Below are positions 23,730 through 31,774 of a stretch of DNA of 35,849 bases, in pieces. A program made the translations under genes and the position numbers. Position 1 is the stretch's first letter; every line of letters begins with the position of its first letter. The stretch comes from Bacillus hominis. GTDB taxonomy: Bacteria; Bacillota; Bacilli; Bacillales; Bacillaceae_G. The notes under the pieces are model-generated. The model was not told where the DNA came from and did no database searches. It saw only the letters and a list, made by a program, of their open reading frames with translations. Where the stretch lies: positions 1 through 35,849 of the forward strand of contig NZ_BOQD01000176.1 in NCBI RefSeq assembly GCF_018332515.1, read 5' to 3'.

Positions 23730-26138
23730 ATGAAACTCGGAAGTTTATTTGGAAGACCTAAAACATTAGCAAGTAGTAAAAAGCAGGTACCGGTAAAGGA
23801 ATCGAAGTTAGCGGTAGAAATGGAAAAAAAGAAGAAGCCGGGACAATTCGATATTGTTTGGCCAAAAGTAGAATCACAACAAGTGAAAGACTATCAGGCT
23901 ATTCTTACAGTTTCAGATTTAAAGAAATATCTTGAGCGTTGTGTACAAACAGGTAAAGCAGGATTTGACTGGGAGACTGTAGCAAGTGAAGAAATTAGGA
24001 CGCATTATAAAAAGGCTTTTGAAGATATAGAAGAAGCATGTGCTACAGGTATTATCGATGATAAAGAAGCGGAGAGCCGAAGTGAGAGCTTACAAAAAGC
24101 ATATTTAAAAACACCCTTGGATCCGTGGAAAGGTGAAATTTGTACGGTATCGCTGTCAGCGGCGGCACACGAGTCAAGAGTTGTTCCAATATCACATAAA
24201 GTTGGTCAAGTATTTGAACCAAGTATGGATAGGGGTGAAGCTAGGAAATTGGTTCTAGATTTGCTTGATGAATACCTATTTAAAAATGAAAAGGTATTAA
24301 AGATTGCGGTCAATTTGTCTTTTGAAACGAAATATGCAGCGAAGTACGGTAAATACATTTTAGGAAAAGTAGCAGATCCATTGATTATGTGGGTACGGTG
24401 TTTACAAATCGCAGCACCTCAAAAGATTAATAACCCGAAAAAACCTACAAGCGGATGGGGTTTAAAACCAGCTACGAAACACATTTTTGGTGTAACAATG
24501 AACGACTTTGCAGCTCTTTTAAAGAAATACAAAGTGGATTTCTTTGATGAAATTGATGCTAGTAAAGGTGAAGGACTGCTTTACTCAGCAGAAGATGCGG
24601 ATTACGCACTGCAGCATTACGAATATTGGTCTCAAATTGCAGCTCAAATTCCGCGATATGAGGACTGGCTCCATAAGATTGAAATGCCATTCACACGTGT
24701 TATTGGCCTTATGGAATATTGGGGAATGAATTGGGATCCAAACCTTGCAACGCAAAAGAAACAAGAAGCGGAAATTATGCAAGAGCAAGCGGCTGAACGT
24801 ATTAAACAAATCGCGAAAGAAACGTTCAATATTGATATAAATACCGGTAAATCAGGTAAGACAAACGAAGTGAAAAGTTTAATGTTTGATTACTTAAAAA
24901 TACCGGTAGCAAAGTATGGAAAAACAGGTGCGAGTCTTGATCAAGAGGCACTTATCGATATGGCATTTATGCTTGAGAATAAGTTAAACGATATCGATGA
25001 AGAAAAGTACCTCAGCATTTCGTTGCCTGAAAATTGGGAAAGTATTGATCCTGACAAGGACCCTACCTTAGATAAGTTAGAGCGTGGAGCGATTCGTATC
25101 GCAAAACGTGAACCACATCCTTATAAGGAACAAGCGTTGGAGGTTATCGATCAGCTGAAGAAAATCCAAAAATACACGACATTACTTTCTTCGCACATCA
25201 TAGGACGTGAAAAGTACTTGAACTTTATGAGTGGACGGATTCATGCAGGGTACAGTCCATTCACAGAAACAGGACGCTTAAACAGCTTTAATCCGAACGG
25301 ACAAAACGTACCGAGACCAGATAATGATGAGTTTAAGATAAGAAACTTCTTTGTACCTAAACCAGGAAAGATATTATTCTTCATTGACTTCTCAGGGTTC
25401 GAGCTTCGCTTAATGGCATGGAAATCAGGCGATGAGGTCATGATTGAGTTATTTAACACAGGTGGCGATATGCACCGTAGAACCGCATCTGTAATGACTG
25501 GAAAGTCTGAGGCTGAAATTGTAAAGAAAGAACGTACAGATGCCAAGGCGGGCAACTTCGGTATTTCTTATGGCGGTACGGAACACGCTTTACAGTTTAC
25601 ATTTAAAACGAAGTACATGATTCGTAAAACATTAGATGAATGTGCGCAGATTGTAAATGCTGTTAAAACAGCGTACAAACGCATACCAGAGTATCAACGC
25701 AAGATTGTTTTAGAAGCACGGGAGCAAGGCTATGTACAAACGATTTATGGATATATGAGATTACTACCTGGCATTAACAGCGCGAATAGAAGAGATCGTG
25801 GCTCAGCTGAAAGACAAGCAGCGAATACACCAGTGCAAGGTAGTGCGGCTGACATTATGAAGAAAGTACAAAATGAAATTTATGAATCTATTGGTAAACA
25901 AGAAGGTGTACTTGCTCATGGTAGTGCCGATATGATTGCACAAATTCACGATGAAATCATTTTTGAAATAGATGATGATCCGGAAATTGTAGTTGCAGTA
26001 GAAAAACAAATTAAACAAGTTATGGAGCAACCTCCAGTACCAGGATTTCCAGTTCCGATTGAGGCAGAAGGAAGTGTAGGTTATCGATGGGGCGAGAAAA
26101 TGAGTGTTGAGTCCTGGCTTAAACAAAGGGAGGAATAG
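23730..26138 (+). CDS. Family A DNA polymerase with 3'-5' exonuclease domain
   Basis: 802 residues from the ATG at 23730 (GGAAGTGA upstream); an in-frame ATG at 23712 has no ribosome binding site. The exonuclease motifs are GFDWETVA (D80, E82), AVNLSFETKYAAKYG (ExoII, with E199 in place of the usual Asp) and YSAEDADYAL (ExoIII, Y285, D289). The polymerase motifs are FFIDFSGFELRLMAWKSGDE (A, D553), RTDAKAGNFGISYG (B) and AQIHDEIIFEID (C, D741). There is no 5'-3' exonuclease domain. An insertion of roughly 100 residues separates ExoI and ExoII. It is the replicative polymerase of the phage module, just downstream of the primase-MCM. Confidence 0.93.
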   Translation: MKLGSLFGRPKTLASSKKQVPVKESKLAVEMEKKKKPGQFDIVWPKVESQQVKDYQAILTVSDLKKYLERCVQTGKAGFDWETVASEEIRTHYKKAFEDIEEACATGIIDDKEAESRSESLQKAYLKTPLDPWKGEICTVSLSAAAHESRVVPISHKVGQVFEPSMDRGEARKLVLDLLDEYLFKNEKVLKIAVNLSFETKYAAKYGKYILGKVADPLIMWVRCLQIAAPQKINNPKKPTSGWGLKPATKHIFGVTMNDFAALLKKYKVDFFDEIDASKGEGLLYSAEDADYALQHYEYWSQIAAQIPRYEDWLHKIEMPFTRVIGLMEYWGMNWDPNLATQKKQEAEIMQEQAAERIKQIAKETFNIDINTGKSGKTNEVKSLMFDYLKIPVAKYGKTGASLDQEALIDMAFMLENKLNDIDEEKYLSISLPENWESIDPDKDPTLDKLERGAIRIAKREPHPYKEQALEVIDQLKKIQKYTTLLSSHIIGREKYLNFMSGRIHAGYSPFTETGRLNSFNPNGQNVPRPDNDEFKIRNFFVPKPGKILFFIDFSGFELRLMAWKSGDEVMIELFNTGGDMHRRTASVMTGKSEAEIVKKERTDAKAGNFGISYGGTEHALQFTFKTKYMIRKTLDECAQIVNAVKTAYKRIPEYQRKIVLEAREQGYVQTIYGYMRLLPGINSANRRDRGSAERQAANTPVQGSAADIMKKVQNEIYESIGKQEGVLAHGSADMIAQIHDEIIFEIDDDPEIVVAVEKQIKQVMEQPPVPGFPVPIEAEGSVGYRWGEKMSVESWLKQREE

Positions 26139-26141
26139 CAT

Positions 26142-26414
26142 GTGGGAAGAGGAGAGGGACCGCGTAAATCGTTATTTACAAAGCGTCATGCAACAGCATT
26201 ACCACGTGTAAAGCCAGCAAAAATTGTGGGAAGCATTGCTGGAGAACCGTACAACATGGTTTGGGTAGTAAGTTCATTAAGAAAAGATAAAAAGACTGGT
26301 GTGTTAGACCCAGTACCACAAGATCCATACGCAGAATTTTTATTTAGTAGTTGCTTTAAAAAATGGGGGGAAGACGATGAACGCCTTGAACCGTCAACAA
26401 CGCCGGGCAAGTGA
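26142..26414 (+). CDS. Hypothetical protein (90 residues)
   Basis: GTG start 4 bases after the polymerase stop, with GGGAGG 8 bases upstream. The N-terminus is basic (RKSLFTKRHATALPRVKPAK), followed by a small mixed domain (PYNMVWVVSSLRKDKKTGVL). It overlaps the next gene by 38 bases. No family recognised. Confidence 0.55.
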   Translation: MGRGEGPRKSLFTKRHATALPRVKPAKIVGSIAGEPYNMVWVVSSLRKDKKTGVLDPVPQDPYAEFLFSSCFKKWGEDDERLEPSTTPGK

Positions 26415-26634
26415 ACGTGAGAGAAAGAGAACAAGGGAGCGGCAAAGTTTTCACAGGGGTGAAGTGCAGCAAGTATCCCTTTTATCGTATAAAGATGGCC
26501 GAACATTAGCCTTACGTGCAGTAAAAGATGTGTTAGGTTTGGGTCCAGTACGTTTGGATCGTGTACAGAAACGTTTGGAAGAACTAGAAAACGAGAATTT
26601 CAATGAACTATTTTTAGAGCATTTAAGAAAATAA
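26377..26634 (+). CDS. Small arginine-rich hypothetical protein (85 residues)
   Basis: The N-terminal 25 residues are very basic (NRQQRRASERERKRTRERQS). Then comes a short alpha/beta segment (VSLLSYKDGRTLALRAVKDV) and a helical end. It looks nucleic-acid binding. The start is inside the previous gene, with a GGGGGG run upstream. Function unknown. Confidence 0.6.
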   Translation: MNALNRQQRRASERERKRTRERQSFHRGEVQQVSLLSYKDGRTLALRAVKDVLGLGPVRLDRVQKRLEELENENFNELFLEHLRK

Positions 26635-26659
26635 AAAGCTGTAGGAAGGATGTGCGATT

Positions 26660-27025
26660 GTGGGTGGTAGACAGCAAGGGAAGGGGTACGAAAATCGGAA
26701 AAGCGATCGGAAATTAGAAAAACTAAAACGTGAAATGGTTAAGCAAAAAAAGAAAATAGCAAAAGGTGAGACACGAAAGGCGGTAGTGTACTTGAATAAT
26801 TCGGAGCAACAGTTAAAAGATGTGATGCAAGAAAATCATGATTTGCAGTTAGAAGTTGATTTATACAAATCACAAGTGAAAGTGAAAGACAATTACGCAA
26901 AACGTGTATTGAAAGAAAATAACGAATTACGGGAACAGATTAAAAATTTACGTAAAAAGTCTATTTCGTTATTTGTTTCTTATATGGTGGTAACGGTCAT
27001 TGTTAGTTTTCTAATTGCTAGATAA
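26660..27025 (+). CDS. Tail-anchored coiled-coil membrane protein (121 residues)
   Basis: GTG start. Residues 15-100 form a highly charged coiled coil (KLEKLKREMVKQKKKIAKGE, then LKENNELREQIKNLRKK). Residues of about 101-120 are one hydrophobic segment (LFVSYMVVTVIVSFLIA) at the extreme C-terminus, so the protein would be anchored in the membrane with the coil in the cytoplasm. It could tether the phage replication complex to the membrane, as some small phage proteins do; that role is speculative. Confidence 0.65.
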   Translation: MGGRQQGKGYENRKSDRKLEKLKREMVKQKKKIAKGETRKAVVYLNNSEQQLKDVMQENHDLQLEVDLYKSQVKVKDNYAKRVLKENNELREQIKNLRKKSISLFVSYMVVTVIVSFLIAR

Positions 27026-27041
27026 GAAGGGAGCGATTGAG

Positions 27042-27341
27042 ATGTCTGTAGTGAAAGACAACGAGTTTTGGAAAGAAGTGTATTACTACATGGAAAAGCA
27101 TAATTGCTATAAGGATGAGGCTGTAAAGGTCATGGAGGCTCAGTTCAATAGTAAGAACGAGAAAAGAGTGAGAATTATTGAAGCCGTAAAAGAAAAGTTG
27201 ATTTGTGCGGGAATACCTGAAAAGGACTCTTTAAAATTCGCAGAAACTGCACCCTTTGTTAATTCCTTAACTGGTGCCAGTGTAGAAAGAATGGTGAGAA
27301 GTTTTATAGATTTGTTTAAAAAAGGGGAGCGTGCAAAATAA
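27042..27341 (+). CDS. Hypothetical protein (99 residues)
   Basis: The ATG at 27042 has AAGGGAG 7 bases upstream, so the longer frame from 27015 is not used. Helical and soluble (FWKEVYYYMEKHNCYKDEAV, RIIEAVKEKLICAGIPEKDS). Its stop overlaps the next start by one base. No family identified. Confidence 0.6.
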   Translation: MSVVKDNEFWKEVYYYMEKHNCYKDEAVKVMEAQFNSKNEKRVRIIEAVKEKLICAGIPEKDSLKFAETAPFVNSLTGASVERMVRSFIDLFKKGERAK

Positions 27342-27865
27342 TGAACATCATTCATTTATTCCAGCTTCAAAAAGACCTGGATAACAAGATTGTGGAAAAA
27401 CGTAGTTTGCAAAACGTGTCTTTGTTTCAAGAAAAGAAATTATCATTTCGTGACGAGTTAAGTGAGTTACTTCATGTGTGGCGTGGTCATAAGTTTTGGA
27501 GTGAAAATAACAAGCCGATTACAAAAGGTGTACGTAACAAGGGGCAAATGATGGAAGAAGATAAGGAGTACTACAATCCGTTATTAGACGAATTTGTTGA
27601 TGCACTTCACTTTGCTTTATCGATTGGATTAGAACGTGAATGGAATAAATATATCGATGCCTTTGTAGTACGTAATAGCAAAGGAAATACAAAAACAGAA
27701 ATTATCGATGTGTTTAACGATTTATATGAAAACAAATTATGGACTGCCGCACACTACATGACCTTGATGAATGACTTGGCGTACTTAGGTGCAGCGCTTG
27801 GATTTTCGGCTATTGAAATTTACAACGCATATATCGAAAAAAATAAAATCAATCATGATCGTTAG
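27341..27865 (+). CDS. All-alpha dUTP diphosphatase (dimeric dUTPase family)
   Basis: 174 residues. FRDELSELLHVWRGHKFW holds an E-x-x-E/KFW metal-binding helix, and LLDEFVDALHFALSIG is the second metal-binding helix (ExxxD type) of dimeric all-alpha NTP pyrophosphatases such as MazG-like dUTPases. It hydrolyses dUTP to dUMP and pyrophosphate, keeping uracil out of phage DNA and feeding dTMP synthesis. Such enzymes are common in Gram-positive phages next to replication genes. The start overlaps the preceding stop. Confidence 0.8.
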   Translation: MNIIHLFQLQKDLDNKIVEKRSLQNVSLFQEKKLSFRDELSELLHVWRGHKFWSENNKPITKGVRNKGQMMEEDKEYYNPLLDEFVDALHFALSIGLEREWNKYIDAFVVRNSKGNTKTEIIDVFNDLYENKLWTAAHYMTLMNDLAYLGAALGFSAIEIYNAYIEKNKINHDR

Positions 27866-27891
27866 GCATCCGGGTACTAAAAGGAGGCGAA

Positions 27892-28671
27892 ATGGTGGGG
27901 AAAGTTATTCTTTGGACAAAAGAAGAGGTAGCGTATCTCGAGGATTCCTGGGGGACATATAGCATTAAAAGTATTGCAAAGAAGTTAGATCGCACTGTAA
28001 ATGCCATAAAACTAAAAGCGAATCGTATAGGGTTAAGTGATCCCCGCCTACACTTCAATGGGCTTACAGTGCTCCAACTAGCAGATGTATTACAAGTAAG
28101 TTATAAAACAATTGAATCGTGGTATGAAAGATTTGCATTTCCTGTAAGATTAAAGCTATTTGCAAAAACTCAAAAAATAAAGGTTGTTTACTATAAGGAT
28201 TTTTGGAACTGGTTAAAACGGCATAAGCAGGTAGTTGATTTTTCAAAGGTTGAATATGGGATTTTAGGACCTGAACCAGAATGGATGAAAGACAAACGTG
28301 ATGCGGATGTGTATAGAAGGAAAAAAGAGAGAGATCCTTGGACCAAACAAGATGAATTATTACTAAGAAGTATGGTTAAAGCGAATTGTTATACGTATTT
28401 GTATATCGCGAAACGACTCCAGCGAACAGAAAGTGCAATAAAGAAAAAACTGGAGGAGCTTGGGATCTTAGAGAGACCTGTAGAAAGTCAAGAATCTTAT
28501 ACAGAAAATGAAATACGAATTAGTTTAGACCTATTTGAAAAAGGTTATACGGTAGATGCAATTGCAGAAAGGTTTGGGAAAAGTGCGTTAACACTTGTTG
28601 GTTACTTAGAAAGTAAAGGGTATCGATTCAGAGCGAAAATGGTGATAAAGCCTGAGAACCCCGTGTTTTAG
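27892..28671 (+). CDS. DNA-binding protein with three SANT/HTH-like repeats
   Basis: 259 residues, ribosome binding site AAAGGAGGCGA. Three helix-turn-helix segments of the same plan occur. One is at residues 7-47 (LWTKEEVAYLEDSWG ... SIAKKLDRTVNAIKLKANRI); one near 150-197 (PWTKQDELLLRSMVKA ... YIAKRLQRTESAIKKKLEEL); a looser one lies at the C-terminus (YTENEIRISLDLFEKGYTVD ... IAERFGKSALTLVGYLESKG). A MerR/excisionase-like helix (LADVLQVSYKTIESWYERF) lies in between. This suggests a sequence-specific DNA binder, perhaps the late-gene or origin regulator, since it ends the replication operon. Confidence 0.7.
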   Translation: MVGKVILWTKEEVAYLEDSWGTYSIKSIAKKLDRTVNAIKLKANRIGLSDPRLHFNGLTVLQLADVLQVSYKTIESWYERFAFPVRLKLFAKTQKIKVVYYKDFWNWLKRHKQVVDFSKVEYGILGPEPEWMKDKRDADVYRRKKERDPWTKQDELLLRSMVKANCYTYLYIAKRLQRTESAIKKKLEELGILERPVESQESYTENEIRISLDLFEKGYTVDAIAERFGKSALTLVGYLESKGYRFRAKMVIKPENPVF

Positions 28672-28680
28672 ATTTCAATT

Positions 28681-28708
28681 AAAAAAGGCTAGGATTTCTC
28701 CTAGCAAA
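28681..28708 (-). terminator. Hairpin with T run on the minus strand
   Basis: GCTAGGA (28688-28694), loop TTTC, TCCTAGC (28699-28705). The A6 tract at 28681-28686 becomes a T run when read leftward, so it best serves leftward transcription from the GNAT gene, though it also follows the rightward operon. Confidence 0.6.
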
Positions 28709-28879
28709 AGAGTTATGTCGTACAAAAAGGTACTTGTGCGCAAATCAGGTGTTTGCAAATTCATTATATAACGTTTCTGAGGTGGACAGGCTGAATCATA
28801 GCGATCTTTACGTAAACTTTACACAGGATTGAAGAGTTTGATAGAAATCAAATTTGAATTTTGTATAAAAATTAAGGAA

Positions 28880-28904
28880 GCCTATACTTCAATATAGTAT
28901 AGGC
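28880..28904 (-). terminator. Terminator of the GNAT gene
   Basis: A perfect 9-bp stem (GCCTATACT, loop TCAATAT, AGTATAGGC) lies just past the GNAT stop. Read leftward it is followed by TTCCTTAATTTTT. Confidence 0.75.
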
Positions 28905-28917
28905 CGAGAGACTAAAA

Positions 28918-29448
28918 TTAATCTGTTATTAATTTCGAATAGATATTTAAATCGATAAGCTTCCCAGCTGAGATTTCGCTTTTTCTTAGAGTCCCTTCAA
29001 AAGTGAATTGTAATTTTTGTAATACTTTTATGGAGTTCACATTTTCTGGTTCAACTTTTGCTTCGACACGATTTAGTTTCAAATGTGTAAAAGCGTAATC
29101 TAATAGAGCAGAAATCGCTTCAGGGGCATAACCTTTGCCCCAAAATGCTTTCGAAACATCATAGCCAATCTCAGTCTTTAAATTTTCGAAATCTAAGGAA
29201 TTATAACCGCATGAACCGATGATTTGATTAGATTCTTTTTCAATAATAGTAAAACGCATAGCTTTATTATTTTGAGTCAGTTCATTGAGAAAATGAATCA
29301 TATCTTTCGCTTGGTTTTCATCAGTGAAATTACTTATATTCATGAATTTTGTAACGTCAGGATCAGACCATATTCTAAATAAGCTTAATGAATCTGATTC
29401 TTTCATTTGTCTTAAATGCAATCTTTGTGTGTGTAGTTCTGTAATCAA
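28918..29448 (-). CDS. GNAT acetyltransferase, RimJ/RimL-like
   Basis: 176 residues from a TTG at 29448 with GGAGGT 7 bases upstream; the in-frame ATG at 29463 overlaps that ribosome binding site. It has the usual RimJ/L order: TQRLHLRQMKESDSLSLFRI, FTIIEKESNQIIGSCGY, TEIGYDVSKAFWGKGYAPEA (acetyl-CoA binding loop, Q/R-x-x-G-x-G/A variant) and NSIKVLQKLQFTFEGTLR. It would acetylate an amino group on a protein N-terminus, amino acid or drug; the substrate is unknown. It runs against the phage operon with its own terminators, so it is probably cargo (a moron). Confidence 0.85.
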   Translation of the reverse strand: MITELHTQRLHLRQMKESDSLSLFRIWSDPDVTKFMNISNFTDENQAKDMIHFLNELTQNNKAMRFTIIEKESNQIIGSCGYNSLDFENLKTEIGYDVSKAFWGKGYAPEAISALLDYAFTHLKLNRVEAKVEPENVNSIKVLQKLQFTFEGTLRKSEISAGKLIDLNIYSKLITD

Positions 29449-29601
29449 TACTTTTACCTCCATTATGTTGTTGTGATAGGTAGATTAAAAATATTGATAT
29501 CTGCGCATAATTCAGTCCCTTCTGGATTAGTTAACTCTTATTATACAAAAAATTACTAAATTGAACAAAAGCGTTATTTTAATCGAAAAGGGGAATGAGA
29601 A

Positions 29602-30024
29602 ATGAAACCTGCATTTGAAATGATAAAGAATGAATACGGTGGGGTTGAAATGACTTATACAACGAGTGGAGGTAAGCAATCTTCTACTTACTTCCCTGGC
29701 CCTCCAGAAGATATAGATCATGTTTGTTTGGACTACATGAAAGGTCGCTTTGCAAACGTTAGAACGTTGAAGCAAGTGGATTTTATAAAACGCAAATATA
29801 AAGAAGCTTATCAAACAGTATTCGGTGCTATGGATGAATTAAAAGTAGGTGACAAGGTAGTGATGCACACTTGCTTAGAAGCGAAGCGTTATGAGGGAAA
29901 AGTTTGGACTTGTAGAACAGAGCAATTTAAAGCAAGTAGTGGTTCACAAGTGGTGTTTTTAGAAGGATTTAGTGGTTACTTCTCAGTTAAGTATTTGCAG
30001 CGTATAAGTTTGTTAGAAAACTAA
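29602..30024 (+). CDS. Hypothetical phage protein (140 residues)
   Basis: ATG with AAAGGGGAATGAGAA upstream, which is part of the repeated motif that begins at 29571. Residues of about 75-135 look like a small beta barrel (LKVGDKVVMHTCLEAKRYEG, then SSGSQVVFLEGFSGYFSVKY). No known family was recognised. Confidence 0.65.
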   Translation: MKPAFEMIKNEYGGVEMTYTTSGGKQSSTYFPGPPEDIDHVCLDYMKGRFANVRTLKQVDFIKRKYKEAYQTVFGAMDELKVGDKVVMHTCLEAKRYEGKVWTCRTEQFKASSGSQVVFLEGFSGYFSVKYLQRISLLEN

Positions 30025-30053
30025 ACAAAATAGTTATTTGACGGAGATAAAGA

Positions 30054-30155
30054 ATGAAAATAAATAGAACCTGTTATAAACAGGTTCTAATCAGAACTAT
30101 AGGCTCAATTACAGGAACTACAGATCTACTGGGGGGTAGTGTAATTCCTGATTAA
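30054..30155 (+). CDS. Possible very small peptide gene (33 residues)
   Basis: An ATG follows ACGGAGATAAAGA, giving MKINRTCYKQVLIRTIGSIT plus 13 residues ending GGSVIPD. A perfect hairpin (AGAACCTGTT/AACAGGTTCT, 30066-30088) lies inside the frame, which is unusual for a coding region and leaves open that this is a non-coding hairpin. Low confidence. Confidence 0.3.
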   Translation: MKINRTCYKQVLIRTIGSITGTTDLLGGSVIPD

Positions 30156-30712
30156 TATTAAGATATGTTAAAAAATTTTAAATATGATTATTATGGTGAG
30201 TAAATAAAAGAACCCGTTTGTTATAAACGGATTCTTCCCTTAAGGTGTGCAAGGAATACAAGGTAACTGGCCTAGGGAAACCTGTAGAATTCCTTGTGAT
30301 TGTAATGTATGCAAAAGAATCAATAAGGTTAATGAAAATTAAACAAATCTTTATAAGAATAGAAAAGAGCACCATTAGGGCGTATGGCGCTCTTTGACAA
30401 AGAACTATATTGTGTATTTTTTATAGTCTGTATAAGTATATGGAAGTTGAAAATAAAGAGTGAATCAAATTTTAATAAAATCTTTATTTAATTAAAAAGA
30501 GCGCTAATCGAGAGTGCGCTCCTTATGCCTCATTATAACGACAGTGACGAACTCACATTAAATAGAAAGGCACTATTATTGTATGCGGAAGTATAGGATT
30601 AGTGAATGGATTTAGATAAAATCGTTATTTTAATCGAAAAAATATACAAAAAAAGAGCACCTTGTATAGGCACCCCTTAGTAAATGTCACAAGATAATCA
30701 CTACATACTTAT
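30156..30712. repeat. Gene-poor stretch with serial short hairpins
   Basis: No convincing gene. The hairpins are AAGAACCCGTTT/AAACGGATTCTT (30208-30236, one mismatch), AAAGAGCACCAT/ATGGCGCTCTTT (30364-30395, one mismatch) and GAGCGC/GCGCTC (30499-30521). Several share the lead AAAGAGC. The AT-rich motif seen before 29602 recurs at about 30481 and 30623. This may be a chain of small transcription units that have lost their genes. Confidence 0.5.
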
Positions 30713-31168
30713 TTAACTGTAATATTTATCGCAAGAGTTGTTTTCGCTATTACAGCAAATACAGAATGTTTTTTCAACGAATATACTAACACCACCATTT
30801 TCGTTAGTTGCATTTGTGAAAATAAGACTTTCAAAATCTTCTACTTGAAATATTCTAGTATCAAGCGCCTTTAGAGTAACAGTAATTGGTCTAGAAGATT
30901 TTCTTGTCACAATTGTAACTGTAACAGGAGGGAGACCACCAATAACAAAAAATTGAAGTAATGTTTTATTATGATTATTGGTTAAATCTTCAAAAGCTGT
31001 AATTGTTGAGTTAGGCGGAACGAAAATATCAAGTAGTATATTTCCATTTAAATTAACTCCAGTACCTGATATCGTGTGTGTTGCAATGGAGCAGGTAGCT
31101 TTTTGTTGGTGAGAATCCGATTGTTTTTTGTAACATTTTTTACCATGATTGTAAAAGTAATCAGCCAA
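30713..31168 (-). CDS. Ena/DUF3992-like beta-sandwich protein
   Basis: 151 residues from a TTG with AAAGGAGAG upstream. It is predicted to be beta-rich (LLDIFVPPNSTITAFEDLTN, LPPVTVTIVTRKSSRPITVT, GGVSIFVEKTFCICC). A cysteine is near the start and several are near the end (FCICCNSENNSCD), which recalls DUF3992 endospore appendage (Ena) subunits of the B. cereus group, whose N-terminal cysteines cross-link stacked subunits. A spore-surface role is inferred. It faces away from the phage operon and is probably cargo. Other small beta-sandwich surface proteins remain possible. Confidence 0.45.
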   Translation of the reverse strand: MADYFYNHGKKCYKKQSDSHQQKATCSIATHTISGTGVNLNGNILLDIFVPPNSTITAFEDLTNNHNKTLLQFFVIGGLPPVTVTIVTRKSSRPITVTLKALDTRIFQVEDFESLIFTNATNENGGVSIFVEKTFCICCNSENNSCDKYYS

Positions 31169-31440
31169 ATTTATCTTACTCTCCTTTTTCGAAGTATCAA
31201 TATATTCTATTTATCAAAAAGGAAAAGTGCTTGTACAAAAGTATAAAATCCGCTCTATAAAACTGAATAAAAACGCTATTTGGTATGTAAATATAAGAGC
31301 ACTTAGAAAAGTGCCCTTCTGTAACGACTATCCACTCTAAAAAGAAATGATGCAATATATCATATGAAATTATGTGAATTTAGTTGTGTGTATTTTGTAT
31401 AAAAATTTCATTTTGTAGAAAAAAGGGGAAGTCAAATACT
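31169..31440. other. Intergenic region with one hairpin and a motif copy
   Basis: There is no gene. The hairpin AGAGCACTT/AAGTGCCCT (31296-31317, one mismatch) follows a copy of the AT-rich motif (about 31272). It lies between the start of the leftward Ena-like gene and the rightward zinc-ribbon gene, so promoters for both are probably here. Confidence 0.4.
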
Positions 31441-31758
31441 ATGAAACCCATAAAAGCGAAATGTGAAGCATGTGAGCACGTGTTTCGTGTTCACATGCTC
31501 ACAGCACGATTACCGAACCGTGTGGACAAGCACTATTTCATTTGTCCAAGCTGTAAAACAGAATTTGTAAGTTATTATTCGAACCGTGAAATGAGACAGC
31601 TGCAGAAAGGAATTTCGAAATTATACAACGGTTTCCGTAAATGTTATACAAAGGACCAGGCAAAAGTGATTCAGGCAAAAATCGATAAAAAAGATTTAGA
31701 GTTTAAGTGGCTATCAGATAAATTACGAACGGAAATTGAAAATAATTTACCAAATTAA
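31441..31758 (+). CDS. Zinc-ribbon hypothetical protein (105 residues)
   Basis: The ATG at 31441 has AAAAGGGGAAG upstream; the longer frame from 31384 is not needed. Two CxxC pairs, CEAC and CPSC about 26 residues apart in the N-terminal half, make a zinc ribbon. The C-terminal half is helical and basic (KDQAKVIQAKIDKKDLEFKW). Zinc-ribbon phage proteins are often transcriptional or assembly regulators; the role here is unknown. Confidence 0.7.
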   Translation: MKPIKAKCEACEHVFRVHMLTARLPNRVDKHYFICPSCKTEFVSYYSNREMRQLQKGISKLYNGFRKCYTKDQAKVIQAKIDKKDLEFKWLSDKLRTEIENNLPN

Positions 31759-31774
31759 AGGGGGATGAAGTTAT

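Noticed and set aside
30245-30397. Rightward 50-codon GTG frame in the gene-poor region
   Set aside because: No ribosome binding site, runs through a terminator-like hairpin, and has no recognisable features.
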